DNA from: Paramyrothecium sp. XJ0827
Taxonomy: Eukaryota > Ascomycota > Sordariomycetes > Hypocreales > Stachybotryaceae
Assembly: GCA_020881915.1 (NCBI GenBank)
Contig: JAJFPB010000013.1
Location: forward strand, 310,001 to 374,000
DNA length: 64,000 nucleotides
Direction of reading: 5' to 3'
The notes under the pieces were generated by a model, which was given only the letters and a program-made list of their open reading frames with translations, did not search any database and was not told where the DNA came from. The translations under genes were made by a program, and so were the position numbers. How positions within the stretch are numbered: the stretch's first letter is position 1; the number at the start of each line of letters is the position of its first letter. Shown piece by piece: positions 31,250-42,598 of this stretch.

Positions 31250-32329
31250 TCAGTGAAAGTAGAGCAGTGCTCCCGATCGGGATGCCTGGGCCTTCGTGTA
31301 AGAAACCTCATCCAACTCCTTGCCCTTGTGATCCCTTAGCGTGATCGATCCGCCCCCATTGGACAACGGCACCCCCGGCACCTCGAACCCTTGCTTCCCA
31401 TTACCCTGGATGACCTCCCCCTTCTGTCTTAGTTCGCACGACATGTCCATGTGATTTGTGATCGTCACCCCTGTGAGCGACACGGCCTGCTTGCTGCCAT
31501 TTCGGATATAGACCATCTCCGGGTTGCCTTGGTTGTCTGGACCGTCAGGGTTGACCAGGGCCGCCTCGATAAAGAGCTTACGGGTCTCCCCTTGTGAGCC
31601 ACTGTCCGAACCATCACCTTGGGAATCGTCGTCGTCGTCGGGCATATCCCCATTGCCATCATCTGCCGGAGTCCCCAGATACTTGGCGAATTTGGAGCCC
31701 TTGGCGTGCCCGGCGTCGTCGGTCTTGACGGCCTGCGACGCGAATGCGATGAAAAAAGCTTCCCAGTGCCCGTCCGCGAACTTTATAACGATGCCACCAT
31801 CCTGGTAGGTACCGTTGGAGCTTTTGAATCTGCCGCCGCTACCTTGGTTCATGTGCACATCGTGGACTCCGTCCTTCCCATCGAACTGCTCGCCGTAGAT
31901 GTACACCGTGGCAGCCTTGCTGATGGCATTCGCAAAGAACGGCGTCAGGAAGTCGATGATGTCGTTGTTCTCCCCATCAATATCGTGCGGGACAAGTCTG
32001 CCCTTGCTGACGTCAACCACGCCTTCACGCAGAAGGTCCAGAGCGATACCACCGGGCGGGCCAAGGTCGGATTTGGTGATACCATGCCAGCCATAGTCCA
32101 GAGCCTGAAGACCATCACGGAGGGGATGCTGGAAGTCTTGGATCAGCCAGTATACCAACCTCGAGTCTGAGGATAAGGACTTGACGTTGATGACAGACGA
32201 GAGCTTCTTGGAGCTCACGCCGTCCACGAACGTGAGCAATCCGTGGGGGCTGTGGGGGTCCTTATCCCGTCTCTCTGCCTTGAAGCTGGTAGGCGTGGCT
32301 TTCCAAACTCCGTAGTTCTTGATGGGCAT
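31250..32329 (-). CDS. DUF2278 family protein with C-terminal lamin-tail-like domain
   Basis: One intronless frame of 359 residues from ATG 32329 (MPIKNYGVWKATPTSF). The N-terminal 215 residues follow the DUF2278 (YukJ-like) pattern: the MP-KNYGV opening, INVKSL, LVYWLIQDFQHPL, GGIALDLLREGVVD, then GVHDVHMNQGSGG with QDGGIVIKF and the ending IAFASQAVKTDD-GHA. An acidic Asp/Ser/Gly linker (about 228-245) leads to a beta-rich segment (LFIEAALVNPDG, VYIRNGSKQAVSL, GGGSITLRDHKGKELD) resembling a lamin-tail domain. The family is mainly bacterial and its biochemical role is unknown to me. It looks complete and undamaged, unlike most of its neighbours. Confidence 0.83.
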   Translation of the reverse strand: MPIKNYGVWKATPTSFKAERRDKDPHSPHGLLTFVDGVSSKKLSSVINVKSLSSDSRLVYWLIQDFQHPLRDGLQALDYGWHGITKSDLGPPGGIALDLLREGVVDVSKGRLVPHDIDGENNDIIDFLTPFFANAISKAATVYIYGEQFDGKDGVHDVHMNQGSGGRFKSSNGTYQDGGIVIKFADGHWEAFFIAFASQAVKTDDAGHAKGSKFAKYLGTPADDGNGDMPDDDDDSQGDGSDSGSQGETRKLFIEAALVNPDGPDNQGNPEMVYIRNGSKQAVSLTGVTITNHMDMSCELRQKGEVIQGNGKQGFEVPGVPLSNGGGSITLRDHKGKELDEVSYTKAQASRSGALLYFH

Positions 32330-33700
32330 GACTACAAGTATAAATTCGTGTGTGTTCTCTGATGATGGTCAAGAGGCTTCAAGTTTATGGGTGGGTATAC
32401 TGCCGGTTCAAGCCTCGAATCCGCCGGTACGTATATCTCTTATATACTTGAGAATGGCTCAGGGCTGTAGTTACCCATCTCTGGTCAGTTATCCCGCCTT
32501 ACGCGTGGTAGACTACTGTCCTAGCCTCATCTCGACCAGCTGATGGCTGCGAGATGGTCCAGTTCGTTCCATGGAATGCCAGGAAAGACCTATCCGACCA
32601 GTTCGTGTATCTAGCCACATGCTGCTAGCTGCTACTATGGTCACTGAGTACGTACCCCAAAATGAAGTCGCCAGCTGGATGGAGGTGAGTGGCTGACCAT
32701 CCCATAGGAGGCGGCACGCCATCGGTCGAGACCTCGAGCTTTCCCCACAGGGAAAGCATCCGACCATGGGAGCATATCTCGGAACTATCGGTCTTGGATC
32801 GGCCATTTCAGGGATTTGCGATAGACTCAGAGTTTCTTTGAATAGGCCCAGAGACTAATGTTATTTATCGCCACTGGGAGATAGAAAGGTTCATGTGGAC
32901 GGGGCTGAAGTCCGGCAGGCTCTCTCAAGCCTCTGCCACATTATCATTAAAATGCCAGTTTTGTCCAGCTCTGCGCCACCTCCCCCATCTTTGGTTTGCA
33001 TGACGAACTCCGGCAGGTGATGAGCTCAAAGCAGCCACCTCCCAGCCCTATCAGCCAATCAACAGCTAGATCAGTTAGCATCAGTGTCAGCTTAACATGG
33101 CGCACCAGCATCGCGCAGAGTTAAAGAGCAGTGCAAAGCGAGGCACGATTGGGCTAGATTTCATGCGGATAATATCTCACATCGACTGTTTCTAACTTTC
33201 CCAAGGCTGAGAAGGGCTATAACATAACCTCTGAAGCATAAATTTAATGCCGTACGAGCGACATTGAAAACCTGTCGATGAATGATAGAATGTATCCCTG
33301 TAATTACATGTGACCCGCTTTAACTTTAATTAATGTCAACCTCCTCGAGGTTTGCTTTCCGATAGGGTTTGTACTGTATAAGCCGTACGGCGATTTGGCT
33401 CAAAGCTTCATCCTCAACTATTTAGCTGCTCTTACAGGGACTAGTAGGAAGTCACAAAAGATGTGGATAAACTATTCAGGATTAGAATGCCCCCTTCGCA
33501 GATGGATAACGCTGAAGGACAGATCTAGGGTGGTCAGCGTCACTCTGAAGTCCACTGGGGAGGGGGTTGTGGACGCTGTTCATCGCACGGTGTGTTTGTC
33601 ACGTCGTCGTCGTCCCGCGAGAAATATAAATTAAAACTGATCCCAGCGTTTCTCAGTTTCAAGCTTCTTGTGGCCAACTCTTCGCCCTTGTACTATCGAA
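32330..33700. other. Intergenic stretch
   Basis: No coding region is supported. It holds the upstream region of the leftward DUF2278 gene and the promoter of the rightward nuclease gene, where a TATAAA-like AATATAAATT lies at about 33621-33634. Confidence 0.45.
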
Positions 33701-34476
33701 ATGAGGTTCACCGTCTCAGTTGCCTTCTCCACGGCTGCCGTGGTCCTTGCGACACCGGCTCCAGCCCCAGCCCCAATAAGTCCTAGCCAAGCCCGGCTGA
33801 TGTCTCACTAAATGCCCGAGTTAGCCTGGCATCCCTAGCAGCTCTAATGCCTACGCCCTCCTGGCAAATCTCACCGTCGCTGCACACTCGAACAATGACA
33901 GCTATAAACGTAGTCTATTCCCTCACTGGTCCGCCCTAGATGGCAGCTGCAATACACGGTAAACCTCATCCGACTTTTTTGCTATGATGAACTGATTGGA
34001 GTAGTGAGTTCGTCCTGCAGCGAGATGGTGAGAATATCGACGTCGACGGTAGCTGCCGCGCTCAATCCGGATCCTGGTATAGCCCTTATGATGGTGTTAC
34101 CTGGTATGCCGCCAGCGATATCGACATCGATGATCGATCACATGGTTCCTCTGAAGAACGCCTGGGTAGTAAGTTCTTCCATGCAATATGCTCTATTTCT
34201 ATCGTGCGCTGATTCGTTTGTTAGTCTGGCGCTGCTTCGTGGTCAACTTCCGACCGTGAGGCATTCGCCAATGACATCAATGCCCCCCAGCTATGGGCTG
34301 TAACGGATAATATCAACCAATCGAAGGGTGACCAGAGCCCTGATGAGTGGAAGCCACCCCTGACCAACTTCTACTGCACCTATGCTTCTGCCTGGATTCA
34401 GGTCAAGGGCGCTTGGAGCCTCTCTATAACGGATGCAGAGTACAGCGCGTTAGAGGACATGCTTACATACTGCTAA
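33701..34476 (+). pseudogene. Secreted HNH-type nuclease (DUF1524-like), frameshifted
   Basis: A signal-peptide-like start (MRFTVSVAFSTAAVVLATPA) precedes a mature region AYALLANLTVAAHS, EFVLQRDGENIDVDGSCRAQ, DIDHMVPLKNAW and LWAVTDNINQSKGDQSPDEW. The Asp-X-Asp-His, Asn and Lys/Asp pattern is that of secreted fungal DUF1524/GmrSD-type HNH nucleases. Introns at about 33960-34005 and 34169-34224 are visible. The first junction, near 33776-33827, does not resolve cleanly. A 7-base GATCGAT duplication within the DIDH codons (around 34124-34138) shifts the frame exactly at the catalytic motif. It is probably a pseudogene unless the duplication is a sequence error. Confidence 0.72.
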
Positions 34477-34724
34477 TTCGGACAAGAGGTGCTCTTCGAA
34501 AATCCAGGTCTTTTAACACAAACTCCTGTCAAGCACCTTTTAGGTTTTTGTCAATAGACTTTATCTAAGCGGGGTGGCGTAATTGTACAAATCCAGATTC
34601 TCTAATATGTGCGGCTTGGTCTTATCCTGCTCGCGGCCGCAAAAGAGCCTCCGACAATATGATGGCGAGGGAAGCACTAACGCAACGACTTCTTCCACCT
34701 TGACAGGTGCACCAGCAATATCGG

Positions 34725-34905
34725 GGGAGAAGATAATAGATGTGATGCTATCGCTATGGCCTTCAAGCGTCTGTTGTAGGGACCCCGTCACCGCATCCCA
34801 GATCCCGATTGACTTATCATTGGATCCTGAGGCTAGTAGCTTGCCGTCGGCGGAAAAGGTATTGGATGTGACCCATCTGATATGGCCTTCAAGTGCCAGT
34901 CAGTG
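34725..34905 (-). pseudogene. WD40 repeat relic (NACHT/WD40-type)
   Basis: The leftward frame reads LALEGHIRWVTSNTFSADGK, LLASGSNDKSIGIWD and SLQQTLEGHSDSITSIIFSP, two consecutive WD40 repeats of the highly similar type found in fungal NOD-like (NWD) receptors. There is no NACHT domain, and both sides degrade at once. It is a small remnant of a repeat-rich gene. Confidence 0.75.
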
Positions 34906-34909
34906 TTGT

Positions 34910-35615
34910 GAACCTGAAGAGGCTGGTACCTATTATGGGTAGACAGGCTTTTCACGGTGCATGATTCGTGACCAAGTATTGGCTCAGTATGAAGCCGCAA
35001 ATTGGCGTGATAAGTAGAATAGTGCAGATTAAACACAGATAACCCAAGGATAAAGCGGTGTTGGAATATGAGGGGCTGAGGCAGCAGCAAACCCCAATCA
35101 TCGTCGTTCCAGGCGCGCCGCGTGTCATTCCACAGCGGCTGCACAACCGCGGAACACCCACACTTCCGGCTTGCAACCTTGCTGTCCGCGACAGACTCTT
35201 CGGGCGCTCGACTGTTTTGGGATCCAGGCTTCTTGAATTCGGGAAGTCCAACGCGATGGAGCAGCAAAAGGAGCCGCAAGGTTACCTGAATACAGGTCTG
35301 ATCGTCCCTTGTGATGCTGTTTGAGGGATGTACTATCGAAAAATCTGCCTGTGATGCCCTAGTTATGTCTATTGAATCTTGTTTCTTGACTCAACCAGAG
35401 ATCTCGCCTGCAAAGCCTGGCTAGTTATCGAAAACTCAATACTGGAATGTGCAACTCTGTTGCCATTTTCGCGAGTCATGGCATGTGACGGTTGAGGAGT
35501 AAGTCGCTCAGCTGGACTGGACTGGAGAGTACTGCTTGTTGGAGGACTCAGCATACTTCGCAGCCGCCGAGCTGAGTTTATCCCACCAATTGTAAATAAC
35601 TTAGCTTCTATGTGA
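34910..35615. other. Stretch without a supported gene
   Basis: Only shadow frames are present. I see no domain or repeat here, other than being the left flank of the frame interrupted by the second piggyBac-type element. Confidence 0.4.
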
Positions 35616-35724
35616 TCATAGAATGATATTTTTGGAGCCTTCGGAAGCAATTTGGCACACTATGCGGCAAGATATGTCGGTTATTCCAAAAGTGCGCCCG
35701 GCTCCATTGGGCAGCCGCACAGTA

Positions 35725-37910
35725 TCCCCTTGGCAGTGCGGAGGCAGCATGGATGTACCGGACATGGATTTGATCCAATTAAAATCAGGAAAAATCGAGT
35801 AACATTTGATTGCCTACTAAATTTGCCTATGATAGAAGTCCCAGCATTTAGTTCGTTTACAAATAGCTACATCGCATACGTCACAACGCAGCCTGGTCTG
35901 TGTAGGTCTCTTCTTAGTTGGGCCTTGTGTCGAACCTGTTGCTCGGCTATTGATGCTATTCGCATCTAATGTGGCCAAAGGAGCCGGATTTTGACAGCGT
36001 TTTCTAGGGCGTTGAGAGCTCTGAGATCTTGGGCCAACTTGAACGCCCTGACAGCCCTTGCAAGGAGCTGATTTTTTGGTACGGACACGTTTGTGTTGCT
36101 GTACAGGCGTAAATATGTCCTCGGGACGATAATTCTGCCTGGTTGAGCCTGTCTTGCCGTATGTAAGGAAGATCTCCCTGAGCAAGGCCTCTTGGAACTG
36201 CCTCTGGTCCCGATATGCCTTCCAAGCCGGCTGCCCTAGCTGTTGCAATAGGAAGCTATTCGACAAGGCCACAGCTAATAGGAAGGACCAAGTAAGAGCC
36301 CGGCCGGGGCCCCGTCTCTGACGATGATCCAGACGGCTATTTGCTCGTAGATGATCAAAGATATCGACGCCGTTCATCCTGTCATTATAATCTGCAGCTA
36401 TAGACGGAATTGATAGCTCAAGGATCGTATTAGCACCAAATTTCTGCTTGATTGAACGGCTGTATACTTGGGAACCTGTTGGACGCCGCTGGAGATGCTC
36501 GAATAAGCTCGATACGCTCGTTACCTCGATAAACGGTTGTCAACATCAACACAAGGGCATTGTCTTTCTAGGCGATCTGGTTGACCTATATATATAGCTA
36601 TTAGTAGGGAAATTCGTCCCAGACCTTCCAAGTTAGCTTACCTGGTTATCGTCTGTTGGCCAGCATTTAATTTTACCCCAAGGCCATAGCTGCCGCCCTG
36701 ACTTATTGTTTTTCTTGGCTTCAACTAGACGCTTGAAAATGCCACTATTCGTACGAGCTGTTCCTGTGGCCCCAATGTCTAATCGTCTGAGGGCTCGAAA
36801 GAGCTGTGGGGATGAGAAGAGGTTGTCTATATAGACATGATATATTTGGCGGCAGCCGTTGTAATAGGGCCACAACGACGCCTTGAGTCGGGTTGATAGC
36901 TATATCTTCGTCTTCGTTATGCTGCTGTATCTGACCTTCAATACCCACAGGCCCGAAGCTGCAGTTAGGGGTGTGCCAAATCCACTGTAAGATATATCCC
37001 TGAGTTCCTAGGAGCCAGACCTTGAGCCCTGTGGGTGTTGGCTTGGTCTTGATCGTTAGCTTCTGTTTTGACTGTCCATCAAAGCCGACCATGCCTTCGT
37101 CAACAGCTAGGGATGTGCCCACAATGACAGCAGCCATAGAGGCCTCCATCAAGCTATTGGCCCATTCATTGACCCGATAATACGGAGCCGGCACCCCATG
37201 TTCAATTGTATCCGGATCATCAATTCGGAGCCGTCTTTTTAGTAGGAAGAATCGATCGTATGTCATGAATTGAACCACAGCTGGATGGAAAGGGATAAAT
37301 GGATCATCGTCTGTTGGAACCCTCCAGAAGTCCTCGAGACGTTTTTCCTTATGTAGGGTCATATATATCAGGATTCCTATCCAGACATAGACCTCTGCAA
37401 CAGACGTCGGTTTCTAATGACTTTGGCGGCTTCCTCCTGCCGGCTCGGATATTGGGTCATTTGCAGGGCTATTCGTATAGTCAACCCATCGTTGGATCGT
37501 CGATTCGGGTAGGAAAAGCCGGAATAGCTTCAATACTGTCTCTGGAAGGGGCCGGACAACGAGGGGGCGTTCAGGGACGTCAAGGGGTTCAAAACGCGAT
37601 CCTGTACGGCTTGCTGGCTCATAGTCGGGCCTGCATGTGTTATCGTTAGTCTGCTCCCTATAGCTATGGGCTGTTGTGACCGGAAGCTGTTCGTCAGGGC
37701 CAACCGTAGGGCCGGCGGCGGCGGCGGCGCTGTTGTCTTCATCCATTGTCAGATAGCTGCAGCAGCTTTGTCTGTTGTGGAAGCATTAGAAAAATCGATT
37801 ACATAGTAATTTAGCTGCAGAGGGATTTTCCAGTTACTCAATGTACTGACATCATGACTAGGGTCGTGTGGGTCATCTACATCCATGCTGCCTCCGCACT
37901 GCCAAGGGGA
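35725..37910 (-). mobile_element. piggyBac-type (DDE_Tnp_1_7) transposon 2
   Basis: A 2186-bp element with perfect 33-bp terminal inverted repeats starting TCCCCTTGGCAGTGCGGAGG, related to those of element 1 (TCCCCTTGAC-GCG). The flanks are TA|TCCCC and GGGGA|TA (35723-35724, 37911-37912), so only a TA duplication is apparent. It interrupts a host reading frame. Confidence 0.9.
35817..37746 (-). pseudogene. piggyBac-type transposase 2 (several frame breaks)
   Basis: A homologue of element 1's transposase, reading leftward. The N terminus is MDEDNSAAAAAGPTVGPDEQ, followed by LKLFRLFLPESTIQRWVDYT, YDRFFLLKRRLRIDDPDT, the first Asp in LAVDEGM, PTPTGLKVWLLGTQGYILQW, the second Asp in HVYIDNLFSS, the third Asp in NGVDIFDHLRA, and the Cys-rich end CKGCQG with CDVCDVAICKRTKCWDFYH. 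Frames break near 37414 and 36880, and the stretch 36377-36633, which includes an intron at the same site as in element 1, is degraded. It lacks the VEAADD repeat of element 1. Confidence 0.85.
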
Positions 37911-38082
37911 TAGAGACGGGCATAGCCGTGGTGATGGAAAAGTTGGAGGGAATATCGGCATGCACATCAACAGTGAAGTAAGTTCCAAACGAATCACTCT
38001 CAAGTCTGCCTTGGCCTCGTTGACAATAACTGACATAAAATATTGACCCATCAGACATAGCATGGAAGCTATACCGCAACAA

Positions 38083-38692
38083 GTGTCAGTATCTCCAATT
38101 ATCTCCGTCAGGCTCAAGACAGTCATGCGAGACCATATGGAGCCAGATGGTATATATGACATATCGACTGGTAAGGCATGCAGGCTTTCATCACGAGATG
38201 CGAACTAAGCAAGTTACGAAGATGTCGCGATTACAATATTCCTGATCCTACTCGACCAGTCCATCGAAGGTGATTTCACTGCGAGACGACAAGACCGATT
38301 GAAGAAAATTATTTGGCCGGAAAATATTAACGATGAATGGAGGCTCCTAAAGAGTAAAAAGGACAAAAAGAAATGTAAATCTTCCTATGTGCTGGGGCCT
38401 CGGCCAATGATGAGTTATCCTATGAAATAGAGTACTTAGTTCATGCTGCATACCAAATTGCAATATAGAGGGCCCAAATGAATGCCTCTTCTGCAAAGTA
38501 TTCTTCTTCGCTTGTGCCGTTCACCGGATCTGTCAACACACCGGGGTCTGTCAACATAGTAGGATAAATCAGTAACTCAAGTACATATCAACCTGTCCGA
38601 CGAACTAACGTAAATGATTAAGGTCCCCGGACAAACCGACGAAGAACAACACTTCGGTTGGTGTATGAGCCAATTGCTCGCTGGTGAGCCCG
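38083..38692. other. Intergenic stretch
   Basis: No gene is supported; it separates the 5' side of the interrupted hypothetical gene from the 3' end of the RNase H gene. Confidence 0.4.
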
Positions 38693-38974
38693 TCAGGAGG
38701 CGCGGAACGCCTTGTTTGCCAACTGATCTGCCGCTTTATTCTCTTCTCGAGGCACATACCAGAACAGAACTTCCACGCCAAATGTGTTCAAATTCTTGAT
38801 AAACCCATCCAGCCTCTCAAACAGAGCTCTGTTCTCCACTGGTTTCTTTTTCGCATTTCTATACCCATTGATTTCCCACTTAAACACCCACTCAGTCATT
38901 CCCTTAACGAGGTATTCCGAGTCGGACTTAATGACGACGGTATCGAGCCGTTCCCAGAGTGCGTAATCAACCAA

Positions 38975-39130
38975 CTACTTCCAATCGTTGGAGCCGTTGG
39001 ATCCTCCAACTGTGGGTCCAACTCAACTGAGATCTCGCTCCCCGTGCTTGGAAACCAACCAATTCAGAAGTCCAGTTGATTGGGTTTGGATCCAACCGGT
39101 TCCAACTCGTTCCCAGTGTCCGAGGGTCAT
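38975..39130. repeat. Subterminal TCCAACT-type repeats, left end of hAT
   Basis: Multiple copies of (A/G)TCCAACT or its complement occur in both orientations close to the left end, for example GTTGGATCCTCCAACT and GGGTCCAACTCAACT. The right end (42655-42745) has a matching set. In hAT elements such subterminal repeats are transposase-binding sites; that role here is inferred. Confidence 0.7.
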
Positions 39131-40138
39131 GTGAGGCCCGGGCGCCGTAACTTTGACCCCACCTTCAACTTCCCAGTTTGGCTTTTCGTACGGCCCGCTG
39201 GCCAATGATCGGCCGCTGAGGGGCATCATCTTGAGCCAAACGAAACAAACCCTTTCTCGCCTCTCCCACCCGCGCCAGCTTCGCGCTCTTCTCGCGCCAG
39301 CCTGGCGTCTGATTATAATTCATTCTTGAGCTTATCATTCAGCTTCTCCACGGAAGGCTGAACGGTGGGGCCTTGGAAGTTAAGCCTCCGCGTGAAGGCC
39401 TGTGGGGATCTATAAAGTCGCTAGTACATGCGTCCAGTGAAACATTTTGACTTGTGTGTAGGTACAGCGACCTGTCACCCCACATTCATCAGTCACAGTG
39501 GTCGATGTTCACTGTCATGCACACGGCATTCTGGACTACGAAACGATACCTTGGAAACATATCTCTAACCATGATAGAATTGATACCAGAAGAAAGCTTT
39601 CAGCAAAAGAAATTCAGTGAGTATACTTTAACTGTATGAATGTTATTTCACGTAGAGACTGACGTGTTTATTAGGATTTCAGCAATTTCGTTCAGGAGCA
39701 AGATACGTCGGACAGTCTACCCTATACACGCTAGATAAGAGCTACCGTACAGGCCGCCTATTTATTATGGTGGGGCTGGTATCTCTTAACTCCACAGCTT
39801 AGGCTTCGCCGCTGAGAAATACTCTTTACTATCTCTCATGTTGCAAGATACATCCGGTACCGTAGATTATATAGTGCCGTGGCTGTACCTGCTAACATGC
39901 CTTAGCACCACATCAGAGCTTCGCGATTTGCACACGGCGCGTCGGATCGCGTGGCGGTTTCTCAACGCGTTAATTGTCCCTGCAGACGGCCTGGAAAGGC
40001 TGCGCTGTCGTGCCCGATAAAATGGAGGCAAAGGACGTTGGCCTCTGGTCGTCAAATGTTGCAGTACGTCGCCGCTGAAGGAAGCCATACTATTCCTTCG
40101 CTGACAGACTCCAGCAGTCTAGCTTCCCAGCCAACACG

Positions 40139-42598
40139 ATGGATATCGATTCCCAGGACATTTTCTTGGGCCAAGTAGGATCTGAAACGTCCTTGACCCT
40201 ACATTCGTCTCCCTGCCCGTCGAGGCTCTCTACTCAGTCCTCATTCTTGTCAGGTTCAACGCCGCAGACCCCGCCGAGGAAGATATTTAACCTGGATGAG
40301 AATCCTACGCCTGGCGAGATAGCCACGTTCCCGTTCGAGCTCTTCAACGACGAGCTTCGGGCAGGCACGCCTCCGAGGACTAATGGCGCAAAGGTTGCCT
40401 GGTGGTGGGTGAAAGGGTTCCGTATGAGGCTCAAGGGTAACAGCAAGAAGCTTCGATGGGTATGCCGTCTGTGCGTGAGGAAGAGGTGCCGGACGGTCTC
40501 GCACTTCTCGTACGAATCTAATGGCAGTGCTAATATTATCAAGCACCTGCGAGATATTCATGGGATCAAGGTAAGCAATAAGCAGCTCCTCATTCTTTTA
40601 CTCCAACTCAATCTTGCAGGACCCAGGAAGGAAAGACGTGACGCCGCCCAACCGCACCAAGACTCTGACAGAACACTTTGGAGTGACTGCAGCCCCAGCC
40701 GACCAGCGTATCTTTTCTACCATTCTTGGGAGGCTCAAACTCGGCGCATTCGAAGAGCTTCTCGTCGACTGGATAACACACGATAATCTTCCTTTCCGAC
40801 TAATCGAGAGTGAGCGTCTCCGCCGCCTCATTGAGTTTGTCAACCCGATGTACAAAGACAAGATACCATCTTCCGCGGTTCTTCGGTCTCGACTGCGATC
40901 GATCTACAATGGGGCGAAAGGAGCTGTAACGGAACATCTAAAAACTGCTCGTGGCAAGATTCACATCACATTTGATGGCTGGACGTCTCGCAATCAGCTC
41001 TCGTTGCTTGGAGTCAACTGCTTCTTTGTTGACGAACAATGGCGGCACCGGAAACTACTTCTCGCCCTTCCAGCCGTATCCGGACGCCATACTGGCGATA
41101 GCTTAGCCAACGAAGTGGCTGACGTCTTGGCAGAGTGGGATCTTGGAGGCGACCGGCTTGGGTATATGGTCCTTGATAATGCCAGCAATAACGACACGGC
41201 AATGGTGGCTCTCGGCAACGAATTCGAGTTTGACCCAGACGAACACCGTCTCCGCTGTCTGGGCCACGTCATTAACCTCGCCGTCAAGCAGCTGATATTC
41301 GGCAAGGCGGCGGACGCAATGGAGCATACAGGCAGCAACGAACCGGACTCGAATACGATTTCGACTCTCTACCGGCCGATAAGCTTATGCAATGGCGGAG
41401 GAGGGGCCCAATTGGTCGACTTCACAATCTCAACGCCGCTGTCTTGAACTCGCCACAACACTTAGAGTGCCTCTTGAAGTGGCAAGAAGAAGATCTCAAA
41501 AGCGGTGTCCTTGAACTCGTCGATCCTGAGACTAGGAAGAAGCGAGTGCCGCTCAGACCTATCGCTGACAACGAGACCCGCTGGAACTCTCGCCACCGTA
41601 TGATGGTCCGCGCTCTGCTTCTCCGTAGATACTTCAATCGGATTGTCGACAAGGCAGAAAGGGCGTGGGGAAGGAGCAAGAGAAAGTCAACGAAGCCTTC
41701 TATAATTGACGACGAGCTGTCAGAAGAGGACTGGGACGTGGTTGAGGTTTTAATTCAAGTCTTGCGGCCGTTTGATGAGATCTCCGTTCGTCTACAAGGC
41801 AACCCGAAGACTAGCGAGGATAACTATGTTACCACCGGCTCCTTTTGGGAGTATTTCCCCTCCTTTGAGTATCTCTTAACGCATTTAGAGGAGCTCAAGC
41901 AGAGTCATGACCTCCTTGAGGGCTTGGGAAAGGACAGCGCTGATATGGTTGCTACCCATATCAACCTTGCGTGGATGAAGCTTAACGAGTACTACGATAA
42001 ACTCTGGCCTGTTGCGTATATCGGTGCTGTAGTGCTTCACCCTTGCTTTGGGTGGCCGGCGCTGCAATACCACTGGGAAGGACATGCGGATGCGACGCAG
42101 TGGGAAGAAGATTACTCGACAAGACTCAAGAAGATGTGGAAGGAGGAGTATGCTACTCGCGTGGTTCCTGGCTTAGCGATGCTGTCGACAGCGAGCAGCC
42201 GAAGGGCGCTCTCTGGATATGACGCGTTCCTGGCACAGTCGCTCGGCAAACGCAAAAGGGCGCATCCAGATGACAGAGCGGGATATCCTTCGCAACGGCG
42301 CCCAGCGCTTGACGAGTACGAACGTTATATCCAGACGTTTACCCCAGCCGACGACAAATGCCAATTCAGCCCTCTTTCTTGGTGGAAAGAGCACGAAATG
42401 GAGTATCCGAACCTCTCTCGAATGGCCTCTGACTTGCTGTCTATCCCTACAATGTCAGCAGAGACTGAAAGGTCGTTCAGTAGCGCGGGCAAGATGGTAT
42501 CACCTTTACGAACTCGTCTTGATCGACACACTATTGGGATGGCGCAGAGTATGCGGTCATGGAGCAGGGAGGGTATTGTCCTACCCTCATGGCAGTGA
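40139..42598 (+). pseudogene. hAT transposase (one intron, one frameshift)
   Basis: Starts at ATG 40139 within the hAT element. Exon 1 (40139-40570) ends with a BED-type finger, WVCRLCVRKRCRTVSHFS and IIKHLRDIHGIK. The intron is 40571-40619 (GTAAGC...CAG). Exon 2 holds TEHFGV, the first catalytic block ITFDGWTSRNQLSLLGVNCF, the second YMVLDNASNNDTAM and CLGHVINLAVKQLIFG. The frame then shifts near 41375 and continues as LMQWRRRGPIGRLHNLN, through the C-terminal hAT dimerisation domain (DLLSIPTMSAETERSFSSAG) to the stop at 42598. About 800 codons. Apart from the single shift it looks intact, consistent with a young element. Confidence 0.88.

Larger units (their letters stand above)
35616..38082 (-). 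pseudogene. Hypothetical gene interrupted by piggyBac-type element 2
   Basis: To the right of the element, a leftward frame reads YSFHAMSDGSIFYVSYCQRG and SFGTYFTVDVHADIPSNFSI up to MPVS at 37911-37920. Removing the element and one TA joins it in frame to TVRLPNGAGRTFGITDISCR on the left side, stopping at 35616. The restored reading is about 110 residues. I do not recognise the product, and the 5' exon(s) upstream of 38082 are not identified. Confidence 0.45.
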
